64,000 bases of DNA from Paraburkholderia madseniana (GTDB taxonomy: Bacteria > Pseudomonadota > Gammaproteobacteria > Burkholderiales > Burkholderiaceae), in assembly GCF_009690905.1 (NCBI RefSeq), contig NZ_VOSW01000046.1, positions 1 to 64,000 on the forward strand, given 5' to 3'. Position 1 is the stretch's first letter, and each line of letters begins with the position of its first letter. Shown in pieces: positions 58,555 to 64,000 of this stretch. The notes beneath the pieces were generated by a model, which worked only from the letters and a program-made list of their open reading frames with translations, was not told the origin of the DNA and searched no databases. Made by a program: the position numbers and the translations under genes.

Positions 58555-60006
58555 TTGAAGAAAACTCTGGAACAGGCACTCGCCCTTGCATCGCCGCGCA
58601 TTCTGCCGCGTCCCACTACGCTGCTGAGCACGCTGATTCATTTCAGCGTCGTCATGCTGTGGTTGCTGCTGTTCGCCCGCGCATTCTTTCTGCAAGGCGT
58701 GGTGGCGTGGTCGACCGGCATTGCGTACGTCGTGTACGACACCTTGCTGCTTGCGTTCGTCACCTGGAAAACGCTGCCGCTGATGCGGCCCACGCCGCCG
58801 CTCGAGCCGGACTTCGATGCGCGCAACTTGCCGGGCATGGGTGTGATCGTCGCGTCGCATAACGAGGCGACGGTATTGCCGGTGACGCTCGCCGCGCTGC
58901 TGCGCCAGACGCATGGCCCGGCGCAAATTGTGATCGCCGACGACGGTTCCACCGATGCCACCCATGCGCTGCTTACCGAACGCTTTGGCCTCACTGCCGC
59001 CGCTAATGGCGTGCTGAGCGCGCCGAGTTCGCTCTACCCGAATCTGTACTGGCTGCGCGTGCCGCACGGCGGCAAGGCGCGTGCGCTGAACGCCGCCATC
59101 ATGGTCATGACCACCGAGACCGTGATGACCGTCGACGCCGACACGCTGCTCGACGACGACGCCACCTACGCGATGCGCGCCGCCTTCGCGAGCGAGCCGA
59201 AGCTGGTCGCGGCGGCCGGCATTCTGGTGCCGGTGTGCGGCAAATCGGTGTCGGGCCGCGTGTTCCAGTGGTTCCAGACCTACGAGTACATGCGCAATTT
59301 CATCGCCCGTTTTGCATGGATGCGCGCCGACAGTCTGCTGCTGATTTCCGGCGCCTTCGCGTCGTTCAGGCGCGACGCGCTGGTCGACGTGGGCGGTTTC
59401 GATCCGCAGTGCCTGGTCGAAGACTACGAACTGATTCATCGGCTGCACCGCTATTCGGTCGATCATGGTCTCGGCTGGGACGTGCGTGTGGTCGGCGATG
59501 CGCATGCGCATACCGACGCGCCGGACAACCTCAGCAGTTTCCTGCGGCAGCGCCGCCGCTGGTTTGCGGGTTTCCTGCAAACGCAATACTGGAACCGTGA
59601 CATGACCGGCAACCCGCGCTACGGCACGATGGGCATGCTGATGCTGCCGGTCAAGGCCATCGATACGATGCAGCCGATCTACGGGCTGACCGCCTTCGCG
59701 CTGCTGCTCGGCTTTCTGTTCGGCGGGCACGGCGCGATCGTCGTGTCGATTTTCAGCGTGATCGGCCTCAAAACGGCGATCGACCTCGCGTTTTATCTCT
59801 GGTGCATCCATCTGTACCGCCGCTGGACCGGCGAGCGCACCGGCTCCAGTTTGTGGATGGCGGTGCTCGCGGCGATCGCCGAGCCGTTCACGTTCCAGTT
59901 GGTGCGGCACGTCGGCGCACTGCTCGGCTGGCTGCATTTCCTGCGTGGCGGACGCTCGTGGGGCGTGCAACGCCGCTCCGGGCTCGTGGCGCGCGACGAA
60001 AGCTAA
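58555..60006 (+). CDS. Membrane GT2 glycosyltransferase (TTG start)
   Basis: The 483-aa protein has two N-terminal helices, a GT-A domain with VIVASHNEATVLP, ADDGSTDATH, VDADTLLDDD, EDYELIHR and the processive-type QRRRWFAG, and three to four C-terminal helices. It resembles PgaC/NodC-like polymerising transferases. The first usable start is TTG 58555, since the next ATG lies inside a TM helix; no strong ribosome site is seen. The Rieske gene follows 190 bases later in the same direction. Confidence 0.85.
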   Translation: MKKTLEQALALASPRILPRPTTLLSTLIHFSVVMLWLLLFARAFFLQGVVAWSTGIAYVVYDTLLLAFVTWKTLPLMRPTPPLEPDFDARNLPGMGVIVASHNEATVLPVTLAALLRQTHGPAQIVIADDGSTDATHALLTERFGLTAAANGVLSAPSSLYPNLYWLRVPHGGKARALNAAIMVMTTETVMTVDADTLLDDDATYAMRAAFASEPKLVAAAGILVPVCGKSVSGRVFQWFQTYEYMRNFIARFAWMRADSLLLISGAFASFRRDALVDVGGFDPQCLVEDYELIHRLHRYSVDHGLGWDVRVVGDAHAHTDAPDNLSSFLRQRRRWFAGFLQTQYWNRDMTGNPRYGTMGMLMLPVKAIDTMQPIYGLTAFALLLGFLFGGHGAIVVSIFSVIGLKTAIDLAFYLWCIHLYRRWTGERTGSSLWMAVLAAIAEPFTFQLVRHVGALLGWLHFLRGGRSWGVQRRSGLVARDES

Positions 60007-60197
60007 CCGCCAATCGCCTCATTTGACGACCGTAGGGTCGCAGGCAGGCGCGATTGCGCCCATGGGCTGCGCAATGGGGTATGGCATGCCACCAGCGGAA
60101 CCATGCCGCTTCGGCTTCGAGTAGACTGTACGGCGATGTCGGCCCGCGAATTGCAGGGCGACCACCTTCCATCCGCTCGTGCACGGAGGCTCCACCT

Positions 60198-61436
60198 ATG
60201 CATGCTGTTCCCCCGCTCGAACAAGACACCGTCGATGCGCCGGTCCATACGTCTTCTGCTCATGCCGCCGCGCAAACCAACGCGCCAACAGGCGCGAATG
60301 CACACGCGCCGGATCAGGCAGCCAACGACGCCCCAGTGCGCGATCTGCGCCGCGTCGGTATTCACCCTGATTACTGGTATCCGCTCGCGTGGTCGCATGA
60401 GGTGAAGCGGGGCAAGACGCATGGTGTGACGTTCGCGGGTGAGCCGATCGTGCTGGCGCGTACGGAGTCCGGCAAGGTGTTCGCGCTCGAAGATCGCTGC
60501 GCGCATCGCCAGGTACCGTTGCATCAGGGCGTGGTGGACGGCGAGTCGATCCGCTGCGGGTATCACGGCTGGACCTACGACTGTTCGGGCACCTGCATCG
60601 ACGTGCCGTATCTGGGCCGCGAACGTCTGCCCAATGGCGTGCGTTCTTATCCGTGCCGCGAAGTCGAAGGCCTGATTTTCGTGTTTCCCGGCAATATCGA
60701 ATTGGCCGAAGAACGGCCGCTACCCGCGTTTGGCGCCGTATCCGACAAGAAGTACAAGACGCGCCGTTTCGGCCGTCCGGTCAATTGCCACTATTCGTTC
60801 ATGCACGAGAATCTGATGGATATGAACCATCAGTTCCTGCATCGCCGGCAAATGGGGCAGATGCGCGCGCGGTCGGTGGGTCGCCGGCGTGGCGAGGGCT
60901 GGGTCGAAGTCGATTACACGTTTGCGCGCATGGCCGGCCAGCAGCCGATCGGCGAAGCGATCGTGTTCGGCCAGAGCCGCAAGACCGGTGGCGACAACGA
61001 CAAGGACGTGATGACGATCCGCACCGAGTATCCGTATCAGACGCTGCAGATTCGCACGTCCGATCAGACGCTGGTGATGGATTTGTGGATCGTCTATGTG
61101 CCGCTCGATCGTGAGCAGCGCACGAACCGCACCTTTGGCCTGCTGTCGATTCGCAAACCGGGCATTCCAGGCGTGCTGAATCTCGCGTGGCCGCTGCTCG
61201 TGTGGTTCACCGAACGCATCTTCAAGGAAGACCGCGAAATCGTCGAAGCAGAACAACGTGCGCACGATTCGCAGGGCGCGGACTGGAATCACGAGGTGTT
61301 TCCGGTCATCAACGAATTACGCGCCTTGTTGCGCGAAAGCGGCGCGCCGGATCACGTGGTGGGCGCCGGCACGGGTGGCGCCGCGGTGATCCGCTTCTGG
61401 GATTCGCGTCACGGCAATCCATTGTCGAATACCTGA
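60198..61436 (+). CDS. Rieske non-haem iron oxygenase, orphan
   Basis: The 412-aa protein has an unusual Ala/His/Pro-rich N-terminal extension (1-48), a Rieske domain (CAHRQ: Cys101, His103; CGYHGW: Cys120, His123) and a mononuclear iron site ENLMDMNHQFLHRR (Asn205, Asp208, His211, His215). A Trp/Leu-rich segment near the C-terminus (LNLAWPLLVWFTERIF) may touch the membrane. No ferredoxin or reductase gene lies beside it. The close GT2 and the membrane-like segment suggest a lipid or polysaccharide-lipid substrate (inference). ACGGAGG precedes the ATG. Confidence 0.87.
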   Translation: MHAVPPLEQDTVDAPVHTSSAHAAAQTNAPTGANAHAPDQAANDAPVRDLRRVGIHPDYWYPLAWSHEVKRGKTHGVTFAGEPIVLARTESGKVFALEDRCAHRQVPLHQGVVDGESIRCGYHGWTYDCSGTCIDVPYLGRERLPNGVRSYPCREVEGLIFVFPGNIELAEERPLPAFGAVSDKKYKTRRFGRPVNCHYSFMHENLMDMNHQFLHRRQMGQMRARSVGRRRGEGWVEVDYTFARMAGQQPIGEAIVFGQSRKTGGDNDKDVMTIRTEYPYQTLQIRTSDQTLVMDLWIVYVPLDREQRTNRTFGLLSIRKPGIPGVLNLAWPLLVWFTERIFKEDREIVEAEQRAHDSQGADWNHEVFPVINELRALLRESGAPDHVVGAGTGGAAVIRFWDSRHGNPLSNT

Positions 61437-61686
61437 TATTCGAGTTCTTTTGGGGCTTCGGCCGTTGCCGCGATCGTGGCGGCGGTGTCGGAGCATGCTG
61501 GCGAGGTCGCTGTTTCGTAGGCCGCTTTCCGCCCGGTGGAGAATGAATCCATCTCCACCCGGTAGGGAATTCAAGCCGATCGACTAGCGATAATGGCATC
61601 TGGCACGCCGAGGTTTGCGCCAATCGAGATGCGCCCGCCTCCGACCCGTGTACTATTTCGCTTTTTCCGATCTTTAAGAACGCCTC

Positions 61687-61803
61687 GTGACTACGCAACA
61701 CATCCCCACCGCATCCCGTAAATCCCTCACTCTGCTGCAACTGCTGGGCCTCATCGGCGCCGCTGGACTGATTGCGGCGATCGTGCTGAACCAGTTCGTC
61801 TGA
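61687..61803 (+). CDS. Small membrane protein (38 aa, GTG start)
   Basis: The frame begins GTG ACT ACG and ends at TGA 61801, encoding a polar start (TTQHIPTASRKSLTLLQ) and one hydrophobic helix (LLGLIGAAGLIAAIVLNQFV). The codon pattern and the single-helix design look like a genuine small inner-membrane protein. No family is recognised and the ribosome site is weak (AAGAACG). Confidence 0.5.
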   Translation: MTTQHIPTASRKSLTLLQLLGLIGAAGLIAAIVLNQFV

Positions 61804-61883
61804 TCCCGCCGCGAAGCCCTCGCTTCAAGCATTCGACTCTATACCGGCGCTCGCCGCCGGCTTCATCGATATTCCGATTTGCC

Positions 61884-62303
61884 ATGTACAAGAAGGGCGT
61901 CGCTGTAGAAATCCAGTTTTCTCCCGAACGGCTCAACGACGGCGCTGGCGATCCGTACTGGATCGATTTGACGCAGGTCGAAGCGCAACGGCTGTTGGAA
62001 AGCCTGCAGGCACGCCTTGCTGAAAATAGTGCAGGTACGGTCGCGCCTTTGGTCGTGAGCCTTGATGAGATGGCGGCGTCGCGAGCGGCGGTCGATGCCC
62101 CGCATGCGGCGGAAGAAAGCGCCGCGCTTGCGGACGACTTCAAACAATGGGTCTGCGTGATTTGCGGCTGGATCTACGACGAAGCCGCCGGCTTGCCGGA
62201 AGAAGGTATCGCGCCGGGCACCCGCTGGGCAGATGTCCCGGCCGACTGGCGCTGCCCACTGTGCGACGTGGGCAAGGAAGATTTTGCGTTGGTCGAGTTT
62301 TAA
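61884..62303 (+). CDS. Rubredoxin with N-terminal extension
   Basis: The 139-aa protein has a C-terminal rubredoxin domain with CVICGWIYDEAAG and CPLCDVGKEDF (two CxxC pairs around one iron). It follows an N-terminal region of about 85 residues (VEIQFSPERLNDGAGDPYWI) not found in ordinary 55-aa rubredoxins. It would be a one-electron carrier. It ends convergently, overlapping the SDR stop by four bases. Confidence 0.88.
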   Translation: MYKKGVAVEIQFSPERLNDGAGDPYWIDLTQVEAQRLLESLQARLAENSAGTVAPLVVSLDEMAASRAAVDAPHAAEESAALADDFKQWVCVICGWIYDEAAGLPEEGIAPGTRWADVPADWRCPLCDVGKEDFALVEF

Positions 62304-63145
62304 GCCGGATAATCCGCGCCGACCGTCGTGGCCTCCCACGCATCGAAGTCGCCGCGCATGAAGTCCAGCTTCTTGCGCGCCAGTTCGAGCGCCATCTTGC
62401 CGAGCAGCAAACGCAGCGGCGGCTTGTCTGACAGCGCGGCGTCGATGATCGCCTGGGCGGCGCGCACCGGATCGCCCGCCTGCTTGCCGCTGCGCGCCTC
62501 GGTTTGCTTGCGGCGCTCGCCAGCCGTGGCTGCATAGTCGTCGATCTCGGTCGCCGATTGCTTGATCGACGGACCTGCCCAGTTCGTGCGGAACGGGCCG
62601 GGTTCGACGATCAATACATCGATACCGAGCGGCTTCACTTCCGTCGCGAGCGATTCGGACAAACCTTCCACCGCGTATTTGGTGGCGTGGTAATAACCGG
62701 TCGCGGCGAAACTCGTGATGCCGCCAATCGACGACACATTCACGATCAAGCCACTGTGCTGCTCACGCATGATCGGCAACACGGCTTTCGTTATGTCGAC
62801 CAGGCCGAACACGTTGGTCTCGAACATGGCGCGGACTTCGTCGTCCTCGCCTTCTTCGATCGCGGCCAGATAGCCGTAACCCGCGTTATTGACGAGCGCG
62901 TCGATGCGGCCGAAACGTTGTTTGGCTTGCGCGACCACGTCGTCGATCTGCTTGCGGTTCGTCACGTCGAGCGGGAGAACCAGCGCGCGATCGCCATGCG
63001 CTTCGGCGATATCTTTCACTTTCGACGGGTCTCGTGCGGTGACCACCGCGCGCCAGCCGCGCTCCAGCACCAACTTCGCTAACTCGCGGCCGAAGCCGGT
63101 GGAACAGCCTGTAATCAGCCAGACGGGATTGTCTCGATTCATCAT
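62300..63145 (-). CDS. Short-chain dehydrogenase/reductase
   Basis: The 281-aa classical SDR has TGCSTGFG (about 12-19), NNAGYGYLAAIEE, NVSSIGG and the YHATK catalytic pair. It is of the type often named oxidoreductase with a C-terminal LLLGKMALELARKKLDFMR. AGGAG lies nine bases before the first ATG. The divergently reading LysR-type gene shares the same strand upstream and may regulate it. Substrate unknown. Confidence 0.88.
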   Translation of the reverse strand: MMNRDNPVWLITGCSTGFGRELAKLVLERGWRAVVTARDPSKVKDIAEAHGDRALVLPLDVTNRKQIDDVVAQAKQRFGRIDALVNNAGYGYLAAIEEGEDDEVRAMFETNVFGLVDITKAVLPIMREQHSGLIVNVSSIGGITSFAATGYYHATKYAVEGLSESLATEVKPLGIDVLIVEPGPFRTNWAGPSIKQSATEIDDYAATAGERRKQTEARSGKQAGDPVRAAQAIIDAALSDKPPLRLLLGKMALELARKKLDFMRGDFDAWEATTVGADYPA

Positions 63146-63202
63146 TTGGGAAACTCCTGTTGATGGGCGAACGTGGCGCGGTTTGTTAGTCGAATAGCGC
63201 CC

Positions 63203-64000
63203 TTATTGCTGCTTGCGTTTTGAGTGGGTTTTTAATTGTATTCGCAACGCGTCGGCCTCGCTTTGCAGCGCGTCGACGAACGCAACGGCCAGCGGATGGC
63301 TTGGGCGATGCTCCGGATGAACCACGCTCACGCGAAACGGCAGCGACACGGCAAGCGGCCGGATATGCAGATTGCGGCCCGCGAAATCCAACGCCGTAAG
63401 CGGATTGACGATGGCCACGCCGAGACCTTGCCGCACGAAACTGCAAACGGAGACGGCGGTGGGTGTCTCGATCATCTGGCGGCGCGCGATGCCCGCTTGC
63501 GTGAAGGCTTCGTCGATCTGAATCCGGTACGGATCGTTCGACGACAGGCTGATGAAGGGTTGATTCGCGAAGTCCGTCAAATCGATCACGCGCTTTGCGA
63601 GCAATGGATGCCCATCGGGCAGCACGCAAACTTCGTCCACTTCGAGCAAGGGCGTCAGGCGTGTTCCAGCAGGCGGCGCGCCGTGTTCGGTCAAGCCGAG
63701 GTCATAACGCTGCGCGGTCAGCCATTCTTCGAGAAACGGCGATTCCTGCGTCGCGATCGAGAGACTGACGCCCGGCTGTACATCGTGAAAACGTTTCGCC
63801 GCGCCTGGCAGGATCGAGTGCGAAAACGCGGGTAACGCGATGATGGAAAGCTGGCCGCCCTGGAATTCGCGCAGACTTGCCGCTGTGGACGCCACTCGTT
63901 CTAGGCCGATGTAGGCGCGCTTGATTTCATCGAACAACGTCAACGCGGACATGGTTGGACGCAGCCGTCCATGCACGCGTTCGAACAAGGCAAAACCGAT
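63203..64000 (-). CDS. LysR-family transcriptional regulator, 5' end beyond the window
   Basis: The frame enters from the right edge with IGFALFERVHGRLRPT, the end of a LysR helix-turn-helix, and continues with the substrate-binding domain (GGQLSIIALPAFSHSILPGA, DLGLTEHGAPPAGTRLTPLL, VCSFVRQGLGVAIVNPLTAL). The N-terminal DNA-recognition residues are outside. It lies upstream of and in line with the SDR, 57 bases away. Confidence 0.9.
   Translation of the reverse strand: MGFALFERVHGRLRPTMSALTLFDEIKRAYIGLERVASTAASLREFQGGQLSIIALPAFSHSILPGAAKRFHDVQPGVSLSIATQESPFLEEWLTAQRYDLGLTEHGAPPAGTRLTPLLEVDEVCVLPDGHPLLAKRVIDLTDFANQPFISLSSNDPYRIQIDEAFTQAGIARRQMIETPTAVSVCSFVRQGLGVAIVNPLTALDFAGRNLHIRPLAVSLPFRVSVVHPEHRPSHPLAVAFVDALQSEADALRIQLKTHSKRKQQ

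Noticed and set aside
1..64000. tRNA, rRNA or riboswitch genes
   Set aside because: Intergenic regions were read through and no cloverleaf, rRNA or known riboswitch core was recognised; a covariance-model scan was not possible.

Overview
The window looks like a chromosomal segment of a Paraburkholderia/Burkholderia-type betaproteobacterium. The grounds are the high G+C, the hopanoid genes, the porin and Rhs/SymE types, the DUF3562 protein, the MocR-type regulator and the overall gene style; no rRNA gene or other marker was available to fix the species. No rRNA, tRNA, CRISPR array or intact insertion sequence was seen.

1-16.6 kb, hopanoid and envelope block. hpnN and mlaA overlap by four bases (ATGA) and run leftward; a MlaC/HpnM-type periplasmic protein runs divergently. 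ispH and hpnH form a leftward pair (hpnH has a TTG start behind a perfect Shine-Dalgarno), and hpnC-hpnB run divergently from them. hpnA and acyP, egtD, rarD, an Mpo1-like membrane gene, a Crp/Fnr regulator and a lytic transglycosylase follow. Together they cover isoprenoid supply (IspH), part of squalene synthesis (HpnC), side-chain extension (HpnH), sugar-related modification (HpnA/HpnB) and outer-membrane delivery (HpnN, MlaA, HpnM). Squalene-hopene cyclase and HpnD/E/G are not in the window.

16.6-23.5 kb holds mixed housekeeping and accessory genes: a DapA-family lyase, small exported or unknown proteins, a secreted DNA/RNA endonuclease, a DUF4410 protein and an AcpA-like lipoprotein phosphoesterase.

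23.6-39.6 kb is a catabolic island of unknown substrate. It has an IclR regulator, a porin and, divergently, a 13-gene run: Rieske ferredoxin, small unknown protein, Rieske oxygenase alpha subunit, SDR, cupin, alpha/beta hydrolase, second IclR, second SDR, ThDP enzyme, aspartate-dehydrogenase-like protein, aldehyde dehydrogenase, type-I extradiol dioxygenase, ferredoxin reductase and an AAHS-type MFS permease, closed by a strong terminator. The porin and oxygenase promoters are mirror copies: TATAAT, 18 nt, then an IclR-like palindrome ending in TATATGGAACA. The gene set reads as uptake, dihydroxylation, rearomatisation, ring cleavage, hydrolysis and 2-oxoacid/aldehyde oxidation, without the usual hydratase and aldolase.

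39.6-47.5 kb is an Rhs locus: a small exported YD-repeat protein, a Sec-signal-bearing full Rhs protein with a toxin-like tip and candidate immunity gene, then displaced or decaying tip/immunity cassettes, two SymE C-terminal remnants linked to duplicated terminators, and a primase/helicase-like fragment.

47.5-64 kb carries hscC with a J-domain membrane partner, a GNAT, a MocR regulator convergent with a SolA-like oxidase, a DMT exporter with a 23-histidine tail, a DUF1295 protein, a UDG-family protein, cytochrome b561, a GT2 glycosyltransferase followed by a lone Rieske oxygenase, a 38-aa membrane peptide, an extended rubredoxin, an SDR and a LysR regulator cut by the window end.
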